Made by a program: the position numbers and the translations under genes
The notes under the pieces: model-generated
What the model was told of the DNA's origin: nothing
Seen by the model: the letters and a program-made list of their open reading frames with translations, nothing else
Database searches by the model: none
Origin: Planctomycetota bacterium
GTDB lineage: Bacteria; Planctomycetota; Planctomycetia; Isosphaerales; Isosphaeraceae
DNA length: 52,758 nucleotides
Reading direction: 5' to 3'
NCBI GenBank assembly: GCA_028291545.1
Contig: JAQGHR010000139.1
Location: forward strand, 1 to 52,758
Shown here: positions 45,139 to 52,758 of the stretch, one piece after another
Layout: each line of letters begins with the position of its first letter
How positions within the stretch are numbered: position 1 is the stretch's first letter

Positions 45139-47205
45139 TTACTGGCGTGACTTCGGGTTGGCCGCTTTGGGTTTGGCGCTGGCGTCATCGGGCGGTTTGG
45201 TCGCTTTGGGTTTGGCGCTGGCGTCATCGGGCGGTTCAACGGGGGGATTGGCTGCCGGACGGCGGCGACCGCCCGAACTCATCCCCCCGCCTCCGAACCC
45301 GCCTCCGAACCCGCCCATAACCCCGGCGGCATTCATCTTCCGCATCGTCTCCAACTCTTCCCGGTTCGCTTTCTGCTGTCGATCAAACCATCCCGGGTCG
45401 GTCGCGTCCTTGTACTCGTCCGATTCCAGTGCCGTGATGATCACCAAGCCGTGCTTCACGTAGTAGCCGAGGTTGAGCTGCTTGAGGAGGAGGCGAAGTG
45501 TCGTCCTCAGCTTGATACCTTCAAGCTTGAGCCTGACGGGCGAGTTCATGGTCTTCTCGGCCATCTCCAGGCCCAAGGGATCGAGGTAGATCGGTAATCC
45601 CTGCTCGAAACCGGCGCCCGTCGTGCCGCTCTGGATGTACTTGATCACCTCTTCGAGCGGCGTGTCCTCCGTGAACGCCATGGAGATGGGCCGGGCGAGC
45701 GCTTCTATGATCTTTTCATCACCCTGCGGATCGTCGGACTCGACCCCGTCATCAAGGTTGGGGTTGGTCTTCGCACCCGTCCGAGCGGGCTGGCTCGAAC
45801 CCTTCGTCCCGGCGCGGGCCTTCGCCAGCAGGATGCGAGCGTCGACCAGTCGTAACTCGGCCTCGGTGACATTGGGCATGGCACCATTGCCGACCCGGTA
45901 CTTCTCCTTCTCGCGATCGACGATGTTCTTGCTCAGGCGGACATAGTCCTCGATCGCCTTCAAACGTGCGGCGGGATCATTTTCCGCGGCCGCGGCCTTG
46001 GCCTCCATGTAGGTCATGGCGGCCTGGAGGAGCCGGTCGATCGTGATCGTTCCGTTCTCGTAATACGCCATCAGGACGTCGAGTGCCTGCTTCGCGAGGG
46101 CCACGCGATCGGCGGTGAGCTTGGCCAGCGGAACCTCCGCCGGCAACTGCGTCTCGGCCACGAGGCGGTCGATCTCCATGCCTAGATTCGTCGCCCCGGG
46201 CTCAAGTGGCGCGGGCGTAGTCTTGGTCGTGAGGGCCTCCGTTTTGCCCTCTGGGGCGGTGGGAGCCGTCGGCTTGGTTGCTATTTTCGCCTCAGCCTTG
46301 GGCGCATCCTGGGTTCCGGGATCCGGCGTGACGCCTTGCATCCCCACGGCGACTCCGCCGGTCGCGATCCCCGCGCCGACGATCGCGGCCACGATAAATT
46401 TCAGTTTCGTGAGCGTCATCCCCATCACCACCCCTTCACTCAGGGCAACCGCCGTCGCCGAGGCCAACCCGGCCGCGACTGCCCCTCCCGCCGCGAGACC
46501 CATCGCGGCCTTCACCGTGTGTTCCAGGAGGATCGGAGGCACACACGCCTCCGTCGTCTTCGCCAACGTGGCCGCCAGCACGGCGGTCGAGGCCGTCACC
46601 CCGCGTCGTCCGAGGCGCTCTCGCAACAGATCCTTGGCCCGAGCGAGCCGGCCCTTGACGGTGCCGACGGGCCATCGGAGCAACTCCGCGGCCTGCTCGT
46701 GAGTCCGGCCGTCGAGATAGCAGAGGACAACGGGGTCGCGATACTTCTGCGGTAAGCGTGCAAGCTCCTCGTGGAGGATCGGCCCCAGCTCCGGATCGTC
46801 GAACGCCGGGCGATCCCCGATCAATTCGGTTATCACCTCCGCGCCCTCCTTCTCCCTTGAGCGCCGCTTCGCGAGGTCCGCCCTTGCCCGCTTCGCGACG
46901 CGCAAGGACACCCCGTAGAGCCAGTTCCCCAACAGGTCACGATCCCGGATCGAGCCGGCCCGCTTGACCAGGACGAGAAAGGTCGCCTGGAACGCGTCCT
47001 CGGCCGCGTGCGGATCGGTGAGGATCTGGCGGCAGACGCCCAGCACCATCGGCCCATACCGCGACACCAGGGCTTCGAAGGCCGCCTCGTCGTTTTTCTC
47101 CACGAACCGCGCGAGCAGTTGCCCCTCGCTCAGTCCGCTCACGCTGCCCGCAGTGAAGAGGCGGTTGATCTGCCGAAAGACGGCATGAAGTTGCCCGCTC
47201 GCCAT
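45139..47205 (-). CDS. ECF sigma factor fused to a membrane-anchored C-terminal region
   Basis: This 688-aa protein has sigma region 2 at about residues 30-90 (AFEALVSRYGPMVLGVCRQI, DAFQATFLVLVKR). Region 4 lies at about 150-200 (LPQKYRDPVVLCYLDGRTHE, VGTVKGRLARAKDLLRERL). A hydrophobic part follows (about 235-290: GLAAGGAVAAGLASATAVAL; KFIVAAIVGAGIATGGVAV). Beyond it is a long region with helices (ADRVALAKQALDVLMAYYEN) and a secretin-like short domain near 575-625 (LEGIKLRTTLRLLLKQLNLG, YYVKHGLVII). The Gly-rich tail ends in tandem PPDDASAKPKA repeats. The fusion suggests membrane-regulated transcription of unknown targets. ATG 47205 has GAGGGGG upstream on the minus strand. Confidence 0.85.
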   Translation of the reverse strand: MASGQLHAVFRQINRLFTAGSVSGLSEGQLLARFVEKNDEAAFEALVSRYGPMVLGVCRQILTDPHAAEDAFQATFLVLVKRAGSIRDRDLLGNWLYGVSLRVAKRARADLAKRRSREKEGAEVITELIGDRPAFDDPELGPILHEELARLPQKYRDPVVLCYLDGRTHEQAAELLRWPVGTVKGRLARAKDLLRERLGRRGVTASTAVLAATLAKTTEACVPPILLEHTVKAAMGLAAGGAVAAGLASATAVALSEGVVMGMTLTKLKFIVAAIVGAGIATGGVAVGMQGVTPDPGTQDAPKAEAKIATKPTAPTAPEGKTEALTTKTTPAPLEPGATNLGMEIDRLVAETQLPAEVPLAKLTADRVALAKQALDVLMAYYENGTITIDRLLQAAMTYMEAKAAAAENDPAARLKAIEDYVRLSKNIVDREKEKYRVGNGAMPNVTEAELRLVDARILLAKARAGTKGSSQPARTGAKTNPNLDDGVESDDPQGDEKIIEALARPISMAFTEDTPLEEVIKYIQSGTTGAGFEQGLPIYLDPLGLEMAEKTMNSPVRLKLEGIKLRTTLRLLLKQLNLGYYVKHGLVIITALESDEYKDATDPGWFDRQQKANREELETMRKMNAAGVMGGFGGGFGGGGMSSGGRRRPAANPPVEPPDDASAKPKATKPPDDASAKPKAANPKSRQ
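45163..45236. repeat. 39-base tandem repeat in the sigma-factor tail
   Basis: Two units start at 45163 and 45202, the second matching over 35 bases. They encode the KPPDDASAKPKA repeat at the C-terminus. The high identity suggests recent slippage; copy number may vary between strains. Confidence 0.75.
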
Positions 47206-47332
47206 GATTCCGCCCCCTCTGCGTTCGGCTCGTTCCGGGAGTACTGCCGGTAAGGGTGGGGGCGGATACAGAAAAAAGTTCGCAGTTCGCAGTTCGCAGC
47301 AACAAAACCGAAGCGATGGAGTCTGCTGAGCG

Positions 47333-48835
47333 CTACAACTGTGTTTCCGCGATCTCGATCGCCTTGAGCAGCCCCCGCGCCTTGTTCACGGTCTCGTCGA
47401 ATTCGTCTGAGGGAACGCTATCGTAGACCACGCCGCCGCCGGCCTGGACGTCGGCCGTCTTTCCTTTCAGGACGAGCGTGCGAAGCGCGATGCATGTATC
47501 CATATTGCCGGTGAAGTCGAAATATCCGACCGCACCTCCGTATGGGCCTCGGCGAGTAGGCTCGACCTCGTCGATGACCTCCATGGCGCGGACCTTGGGC
47601 GCGCCGGAGACCGTGCCGGCCGGGAGCCCCGCGCGGAGGGCGTCGAACGCCGTCTTCCCCTCGGCAAGTTTACCGGTGACGTTCGAGGTGATGTGCATTA
47701 CGTGCGAGTAGCGCTCCACCGTCATCAAGTCTGTCAGCTTCACGCTGCCTCGCTCGGCCACGATCCCGACGTCGTTGCGTCCGAGATCCACGAGCATGAT
47801 GTGTTCGGCCCGCTCCTTGGGGTCGGCCAGCAGTTCCGCGGCCAGGGCCCGATCTTCGGCCTCGTCCTTGCCCCGCCTCCGGGTGCCGGCCAGGGGGCGA
47901 ATCGTCACTTCTCCGTCCTCGACCCGGACCAGGATCTCGGGCGAGCAACCGATCAGTTTCAAGTCGTCCGGGAATGTCAGGTAGAACAGGAACGGACTGG
48001 GATTCACCACGCGAAGCGCCCGGTAAATATTGAACGGGGCGGCCGTCGTCTCGACGCGAAACCGTTGGCTGGGGACGACCTGGAAGATGTCGCCGGCCTT
48101 GATGTATTCCTGGCAGTGGCGAACGACCGACTCGAATCGCTCGCGCGTCATGTTCGATGCCGGAATGAGCGACGGGGGTCCATCGGTGGCGATATCCACG
48201 GGGGCAAGACGCGGACCGGGTTCCGAGAGGGCTGAGACGAGTTGATCGATGCGTCGACAGGCCTCGTCGTAGGCCTCTCGCTTTCCAGCCCGTCGGAGGT
48301 CGGCATGGACGACGACGAGGATCGTCTTGCGGATATGGTCGAAGACGACCATCTCGTCGTAAAGGTTGAACGCCAGATCCGGCAGGTTCCGATCATCGGC
48401 GGGGGGGTTCGGAAGCCTCTCGGTGTAGCGAACCGCATCGTAGGCCGCGAATCCCACCGCGCCACCGCAGAACCGAGGCAGGCCGGGCACATGAACCGAG
48501 CGATGCTGGTCGAGGAGCGTCTGGAGTTCGATGAACGGGTCGGCGCTCGTGAACGATCGATCGCCGCCTGGCCTTCCCGTGGGCACGATGGACACCCGCG
48601 AGCCTCGGGCCTCGAACCGGAGGAATGGGTTCGCCCCAAGGAAGCTGAACCGTCCGACTTTCTCGCCGCCGATCACGCTCTCGAACAGGAAGGATGGCGA
48701 GTCGCCCGTCGCGATCTTGGCATACGCCGAGACCGGCGTGAGGCCATCTCCCACGAGTTCGCGATAGACCGGGACGAGGGGTGACTCGCCGGCCAAGCTC
48801 AGAAATTCGGGAAACTCGGGTCGATAGCGCGGCAT
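47333..48835 (-). CDS. trpE: Anthranilate synthase component I
   Basis: The enzyme turns chorismate into anthranilate with glutamine or ammonia (500 aa, normal length). The N-terminal part has [20 protein letters not shown], where the feedback (tryptophan) site lies in homologues. The chorismate-binding domain has [81 protein letters not shown] and [20 protein letters not shown]. Trp-type rather than para-aminobenzoate-type is favoured by the full-length N-terminal domain. ATG 48835 ([11 protein letters not shown]) is preferred over the upstream in-frame ATG 48928. The TrpG partner is not in the window. Confidence 0.93.
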   Translation of the reverse strand: MPRYRPEFPEFLSLAGESPLVPVYRELVGDGLTPVSAYAKIATGDSPSFLFESVIGGEKVGRFSFLGANPFLRFEARGSRVSIVPTGRPGGDRSFTSADPFIELQTLLDQHRSVHVPGLPRFCGGAVGFAAYDAVRYTERLPNPPADDRNLPDLAFNLYDEMVVFDHIRKTILVVVHADLRRAGKREAYDEACRRIDQLVSALSEPGPRLAPVDIATDGPPSLIPASNMTRERFESVVRHCQEYIKAGDIFQVVPSQRFRVETTAAPFNIYRALRVVNPSPFLFYLTFPDDLKLIGCSPEILVRVEDGEVTIRPLAGTRRRGKDEAEDRALAAELLADPKERAEHIMLVDLGRNDVGIVAERGSVKLTDLMTVERYSHVMHITSNVTGKLAEGKTAFDALRAGLPAGTVSGAPKVRAMEVIDEVEPTRRGPYGGAVGYFDFTGNMDTCIALRTLVLKGKTADVQAGGGVVYDSVPSDEFDETVNKARGLLKAIEIAETQL

Positions 48836-49069
48836 GACATGATCCGACCGGGCCGGACGGCCGTCGGACGAGGCAGGGCCGTCACTGGGCGACCATCCTA
48901 GCATCCCGACTCCGGATGGAACAAGCAACCGGTTCCGAGATCATGTCCCGCGACGGGCCTTCTGTTCCGGTTGCTTGACACCCCTACCAGCCTTTCTACA
49001 ATGGGAGTTGTCGAGGGCGCACGCCTCGGGCAGCGTTCGGGGTCCGTCCGGCGTCTGAGGAGGACGGGG

Positions 49070-49573
49070 ATGCGGGAGAAGTGCCAGAAGTGCGCCAAGC
49101 CGGCCACATATCACATCACGGATATCGAGAAGGGCAAGCCGCGAGAATATCACTTCTGCGACGAGCACGCCCGTCAACATATTAATCCGCCTGAGGATGC
49201 CCCGGCCATGCCGATGGGCGACCTCGCGGTCGAACTCATCAAGGGTCAGGCCGGCTCGCGCGAGCCTTCGGCCGCCGATAAGCAATCCTGCCCCGTTTGC
49301 CAGATCACCTTCCTGGAATTCCGCAATTCGGGGCGGCTGGGATGTCCCCATGATTATGAGGTCTTCCGCAATGAGTTGATGCCGCTCCTGGAGAACATTC
49401 ACGACGAGACCCGGCATTGTGGCAAGGTCCCGAAGCGGGCCCCGAGAAACAGTCAGAGACAGACCGAATTGATCGAATTGCGCAACAAACTCAAACGGGC
49501 CATCGCCGCCGAGGACTACGAAACCGCGGCGCGGCTGCGGGATCAGATCAAGGAAATCGAGCAGGAGCGATAA
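49070..49573 (+). CDS. mcsA: McsA-like zinc protein, first copy
   Basis: This 167-aa protein resembles the activator of the protein-arginine kinase McsB. Zinc-type cysteines occur in REKCQKCAKPATYHITDIEK with FCDEHARQH, and again in SCPVCQITFLEFRNSGRLGC. The C-terminal UVR motif (ELRNKLKRAIAAEDYETAAR, LRDQIKEIE) matches the UvrB/UvrC interaction helix of McsA proteins. ATG 49070 follows GAGGAGG. It is the first gene of a four-gene plus-strand run that ends in a J-domain gene. It is divergent from trpE. No CtsR-like repressor or clpC is present in the window. Confidence 0.85.
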   Translation: MREKCQKCAKPATYHITDIEKGKPREYHFCDEHARQHINPPEDAPAMPMGDLAVELIKGQAGSREPSAADKQSCPVCQITFLEFRNSGRLGCPHDYEVFRNELMPLLENIHDETRHCGKVPKRAPRNSQRQTELIELRNKLKRAIAAEDYETAARLRDQIKEIEQER

Positions 49574-49677
49574 TCGGCTCGCGGTGGGCGGCTCGCGGTG
49601 GGTGTTGAAGACCAGGTTCGGGCGATCGCCCGCTTCACCGCCAATCGCGAGACGCTGACCGCGACCCGCCGACTACA

Positions 49678-50178
49678 ATGAATTGCCAGCGGTGTGAAGC
49701 CAAAGCGTCGGTCCATCTGACTGAGTCCGTCAACGGCCGGGTCCGCGAGATCCACCTTTGCGGACCCTGTGCCCGGAACGCAGGACTTCCGATGCCCGAC
49801 GATCCCCCCGACTTGCCGCTGGATACCGTCGTCCAAGGCCTGATTGTCGCCCATGTGGGTGAGCTTGTCGGCGACCTTGCTCGCAGAGTTTGTCCGCTGT
49901 GCGGGATGAAGTTCATGGAGTTCCGGATCAGCGGTCGGCTTGGCTGCCCCAACGATTACCTCGCGTTTGACCATGGTTTGCTCCCGCTCTTGAGGCGCTC
50001 CCACGACGGCGTGACCCGTCACGTCGGGAAGACTCCTCGACGCCTCCCCAGCCCGGAGGCGACCGAATCCTTGCGGCTTCGCGCCCAGTTGCGCCAGGCC
50101 GTGGCCTGTGAAGATTATGAAGAGGCGGCGCGGCTTCGCGATCGGCTTCGCCCCCTCCCGAAGGACGCCACGCGATGA
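49678..50178 (+). CDS. mcsA: McsA-like zinc protein, second copy
   Basis: This 166-aa paralogue of the preceding protein has the same layout. It holds NCQRCEAKASVHLTESVNGR with LCGPCARNAG, then VCPLCGMKFMEFRISGRLGC and a UVR-type helix (LRAQLRQAVACEDYEEAARL, RDRLRPLP). The two copies have diverged well beyond recent duplication, so they probably have separate roles. Its TGA (50176-50178) overlaps the ATG of mcsB (50175), which couples translation to the kinase. This copy is therefore the most direct candidate partner of McsB. ATG 49678 has no strong upstream purine tract. Confidence 0.85.
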   Translation: MNCQRCEAKASVHLTESVNGRVREIHLCGPCARNAGLPMPDDPPDLPLDTVVQGLIVAHVGELVGDLARRVCPLCGMKFMEFRISGRLGCPNDYLAFDHGLLPLLRRSHDGVTRHVGKTPRRLPSPEATESLRLRAQLRQAVACEDYEEAARLRDRLRPLPKDATR

Positions 50179-51233
50179 ACCTCGACGACCTGACTCGGAC
50201 CGGCGGTGAATGGCTCAAGGGCTCCGGCCCTGAGAGCGACATCGTCATGTGCTCGCGCATTCGCCTGGCGCGAAACCTCGCCACCTATCCCTTCATCAAC
50301 CGGGCCAGTCGAGGCGAGCGGGCCGACATCGAGCGCGAGTTCCGCACCGCCCTCACCGACGCGAATCTGGACCTCTCCTACATCGACGTCAACTCCCTCC
50401 CCAAGCTCGATCGCCAGTTCCTCGTCGAGCGCCAGCTCATCTCCCGGGAACACGACAACGCCGAGGGCCCGCGCGGCGTGGCCATCGGCCCCGAGGAAAA
50501 CGTCTCGGTCCTGATCAACGAGGAGGACCACCTCCGCATCCAGGTCATGCAGTCCGGCCTTTCCCTGCCCGACGTCTGGGAGCGGATCAACCGCCTTGAT
50601 GATCAGATCGAAGAGCAGCTTACGTACGCCTTCAGCCCCCAGCTCGGCTACCTGACCGCCTGCCCGACAAATGTCGGCACCGGCATCCGCGTCGGCGTGA
50701 TGCTCCATCTGCCGGCCCTCGTCCATACCAAGCAGATCGATAAAGTCTTCCGAGCCCTCCACAAGATCAATCTCGCCGTCCGGGGTCTCTACGGCGAGGG
50801 CACCCAGGCGTTCGGCGACTTCTACCAGATCTCCAATCAGCAGACTCTGGGCAAGAGCGAGACGGAGCTGATCAAGAACCTCTCCGACGTGGTCCCGCAA
50901 ATCATCTCCTACGAACGGCAGGCCCGCAAGGCGATGATCGAGGAGCGCCGGCAGGTGCTCCACGACCGGGTAAGCCGCGCCTATGGCGTCCTCAAGACCG
51001 CTCATACCATCTCCAGCGAGGAGACGATGCTGCTGCTCTCCGACGTGCGGATGGGGATCAACCTGGGCCTGATCGACGACCTGGAAATCCCGACCGTCAA
51101 CGAGCTCTTCATCCACACACAGCCGGCACATCTTCAGAAGCTCCAGGGCCGCCCGCTTGAGGTGGACGACCGGAACATCGCCCGGGCCTCGTACCTTCGC
51201 AGCCGCCTCGCCAATGGGAAACATACCGATTAA
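50175..51233 (+). CDS. mcsB: Protein-arginine kinase McsB
   Basis: This 352-aa kinase phosphorylates arginine residues in proteins, marking them for ClpC-type degradation in Firmicutes. The phosphagen-kinase-like core has VMCSRIRLARNLATYPF (ATP-binding Arg), VLINEEDHLRIQVMQSGLSL, LGYLTACPTNVGTGIRVGVM (catalytic Cys region) and the adenine-side QISNQQTLGKSE. The C-terminal domain ends with DDRNIARASYLRSRL. The segment RNIARA corresponds to the RDXXRA phosphoarginine-sensing motif, with Asn for Asp. Length matches the Bacillus enzyme closely. ATG 50175 overlaps the second mcsA. Substrates and the protease partner are not visible here. Confidence 0.93.
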   Translation: MNLDDLTRTGGEWLKGSGPESDIVMCSRIRLARNLATYPFINRASRGERADIEREFRTALTDANLDLSYIDVNSLPKLDRQFLVERQLISREHDNAEGPRGVAIGPEENVSVLINEEDHLRIQVMQSGLSLPDVWERINRLDDQIEEQLTYAFSPQLGYLTACPTNVGTGIRVGVMLHLPALVHTKQIDKVFRALHKINLAVRGLYGEGTQAFGDFYQISNQQTLGKSETELIKNLSDVVPQIISYERQARKAMIEERRQVLHDRVSRAYGVLKTAHTISSEETMLLLSDVRMGINLGLIDDLEIPTVNELFIHTQPAHLQKLQGRPLEVDDRNIARASYLRSRLANGKHTD

Positions 51234-51302
51234 TGGATCTTGCGTCGGGGGGGGCCCGGGCTCGCGGCCCACTCCACCCAGCGTAGGCGCTCCGAGGCCC
51301 TC

Positions 51303-51965
51303 ATGCTCGACGGTCAGGATCTCGATCCCTATACGGTGCTGGGTCTCACCCAGGGCTGCTCGGCCGAAGAGGTTCGGGACGCCTACCACAAGAAGTCCAA
51401 GAAGCATCATCCCGATCAAGGCGGAGACGCTTGGGCATTCAAGATCGTCGTCCGGGCCTATGAGGCCTTGAACCAGATCCTCGAACGCGAGCGCGCCGCG
51501 GCGCTGTCTCGCGTTGTCGCGGACACCGGCCGCATCCGGCCCGGCGTTCAGGATAAGGGAGTCGACCCTGCTCGCATCGTCCATGTCGAGATGGTCTGGA
51601 TGCGATATGAGGTCGGCGATCTTCTCGCCATGCTCGGGGATCGGACCGAGAATCGCAACCTCAGCGGCTCACTCAACATCATGTGGCCGGGCGAAGACTT
51701 CGCGTCGCGGGCCGAGTCTCTTCCGAACGCCGACAAGATCCTACGAGCCTTGAATGCCGCGTTCGACGAGATTCGCATCAAGACGAAGCCCACCGGGGCT
51801 CGCTCCCAGATCGAAGACGGTCGGTTCGACGCCTCCATCGGCTACGCCAACGGCCAAACCGCCTGGGAAGCCTTCAAACTCTTCCACGTCGGCCTCAAGG
51901 CTCGTGGACTGGGCGTGAAGCAGTGGACCAGGGACGTGACCATCCCCAGAGACCACGCGGAGTGA
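51303..51965 (+). CDS. J-domain (DnaJ-like) protein
   Basis: This 220-aa protein has an N-terminal J domain (residues about 8-65: YTVLGLTQGCSAEEVRDAYH, KKSKKHHPDQGGD with the HPD tripeptide that stimulates Hsp70 ATPase). The remaining 150 residues (VHVEMVWMRYEVGDLLAML, LNIMWPGEDFASRAESLPN) belong to no domain I recognise. It lacks the Gly/Phe and zinc-finger parts of DnaJ, so it is a specialised co-chaperone. ATG 51303 starts just before the domain. It follows mcsB by 69 bases on the same strand and probably belongs to the same protein quality-control unit. Confidence 0.85.
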   Translation: MLDGQDLDPYTVLGLTQGCSAEEVRDAYHKKSKKHHPDQGGDAWAFKIVVRAYEALNQILERERAAALSRVVADTGRIRPGVQDKGVDPARIVHVEMVWMRYEVGDLLAMLGDRTENRNLSGSLNIMWPGEDFASRAESLPNADKILRALNAAFDEIRIKTKPTGARSQIEDGRFDASIGYANGQTAWEAFKLFHVGLKARGLGVKQWTRDVTIPRDHAE

Positions 51966-51986
51966 CGAACCGCCGATCTCGCACCG

Positions 51987-52508
51987 TCAGCCCGTCTTGA
52001 CGGTCTCCCACTTGCCGAACACCGCCGGCCCATTGGCGCGTGAGAGGTTTCCCTCTCCCACCAGTGCCGAGTACCCCGGAAAACCGCCCGGTACCCTGCG
52101 CAGAAAGCCCGACCCCGCGGCATGGAGCTTCCTGCCGTCGGCCATCGTGATCTGGAGCGACACGCCGCCGTTGGCGACCAGTCCCACGACGGCCGCGCGA
52201 GCGGAACCGTCCGTCGGATACAGATAACCCACGACCTGCCCCCTCGCGTCCGTCAGGCCCAGCACGATCGGGCCGCGAACCGAGAGCGTTTGACCATGCC
52301 CGATCGGGGATGACCCCTCGAAGGTGCGGTAGCGTGCCAGCACCTCCGAGAAGGTCGCGTGAGCCCCGGCATGCGCGATGGCGGCGACGTGTGCCCCCGC
52401 CCCGCTCAACAAGGCCCGAGTCTCGCATCCATCGACGGAAGGTCGGCAGGGTCTCCCTCGCCGCGCCGCCTCAGGTCGGTCGACCAGGGCCGCCCAGAAC
52501 CACTTCAT
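51987..52508 (-). CDS. Small LEPR-XLL-type surface or exported protein
   Basis: This 173-aa protein has a basic start and CRPSVDGCETRALLSG, a variant of the LEPR-XLL signal in which LEPR is degenerate but the ALL part is kept. The body (TFSEVLARYRTFEGSSPIGH, VGYLYPTDGSARAAVVGLVA, LHAAGSGFLRRVPGG) has no recognised domain and looks beta-rich. ATG 52508 is preferred over the upstream in-frame ATG 52598 because it starts right before the signal. It converges with the J-domain gene with 21 bases between. Confidence 0.6.
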   Translation of the reverse strand: MKWFWAALVDRPEAARRGRPCRPSVDGCETRALLSGAGAHVAAIAHAGAHATFSEVLARYRTFEGSSPIGHGQTLSVRGPIVLGLTDARGQVVGYLYPTDGSARAAVVGLVANGGVSLQITMADGRKLHAAGSGFLRRVPGGFPGYSALVGEGNLSRANGPAVFGKWETVKTG

Positions 52509-52715
52509 GACGGCCTTTCCTCTGCCATGTTCGTTTGCCCACGCGCCAATATCCCCACGCTCATGACGGGTTGGGGGTCGCGGATTCGCCCGCGCCACTC
52601 CCTCCGGTAGGTCCGACTTCAGTCGGTCCTAATTGGACTGTCACCGATTCCACTATTGCTTACGCGTGCCGGGAGTTAGGATGAGGGCCGGAGGCCACCG
52701 ACGGGAGGCACCGCC

Positions 52716-52758
52716 ATGTCGCTCCTCGATCACCCCGACGCCCGCGCCATCCTGGCCG
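52716..52758 (+). CDS. Start of a probable IS701-like transposase (cut by window edge)
   Basis: ATG 52716, after GGGAGG, opens MSLLDHPDARAILA before the window ends. This beginning matches my recollection of planctomycete IS701-family transposases (MSLLDHPEAQ-like starts). A short palindrome (CCGACTTCAGTCGG, near 52612) in the upstream leader may mark the element end. Only 14 residues are visible, so the call is tentative. Confidence 0.45.
   Translation, partial: MSLLDHPDARAILA

Noticed and set aside
47276..47300. Three tandem copies of a GTTCGCA-type heptamer before the sigma-factor gene
   Set aside because: Too short and too few to support a functional claim; probably slippage in an intergenic spot.
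50115..51584. 489-codon minus-strand frame opposite mcsB
   Set aside because: Shadow of mcsB and the J-domain gene; no motif and no ribosome site.

Overview
The window is high-GC bacterial DNA that reads as a planctomycete, most likely Isosphaeraceae-like. The lineage call rests on style: very large surface proteins with N-terminal LEPR-XLL-type signals, an ECF sigma factor fused to a membrane-anchored C-terminal region, a planctomycete-type tyrosine recombinase and glycolytic genes of ordinary bacterial type. It is inferred from gene families, not from a marker gene.

The left part (about 1-30 kb) is an accessory region in decay. It begins with an ISKra4-like insertion sequence whose transposase appears to need a -1 frameshift on an A6G run. 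The IS abuts the 3' remnant of a DUF499-type defence ATPase. Next come a broken Abi_C-type abortive-infection gene, an intact small hypothetical gene, an intact DUF91/NucS-like nuclease gene and a broken gene with polymerase-like motifs. Two large secreted or surface genes follow (3680 aa of beta-strand, Ig-like and MBG repeats; 1122 aa of FG-GAP and Calx-beta repeats). Between them lie a tyrosine-recombinase relic that has lost its catalytic Tyr, an HNH-like pseudogene, a two-gene membrane-protein operon, an EEP-family phosphohydrolase, a frameshifted hypothetical gene and a NUMOD4-HNH endonuclease. The region closes with an intact tyrosine recombinase beside tRNA-Thr(CGT), the usual layout of an integrated element at a tRNA.

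The right part (30.4-52.5 kb) is orderly and intact. gap, pgk and rpe, a histidine-phosphatase-fold protein that lacks its catalytic histidines, and accD form a central-carbon and lipid block on the plus strand. A minus-strand series encodes a duplicated-membrane-domain spermidine-synthase-like protein, a TlpA-like thioredoxin, a C45-type acyltransferase, a YceI protein and a membrane protein. A PfkB-family sugar kinase, the sigma-factor fusion and trpE follow.

A compact plus-strand cluster then encodes two McsA-like zinc proteins, the protein-arginine kinase McsB and a J-domain protein, suggesting a protein quality-control unit based on arginine phosphorylation. The window ends with another LEPR-XLL-type protein and the first codons of a probable IS701-like transposase.

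The best leads for something under-described are the polymerase-like family at 5571-6869, the mcsA-mcsA-mcsB-dnaJ cluster, and the catalytically stripped histidine phosphatase between rpe and accD.
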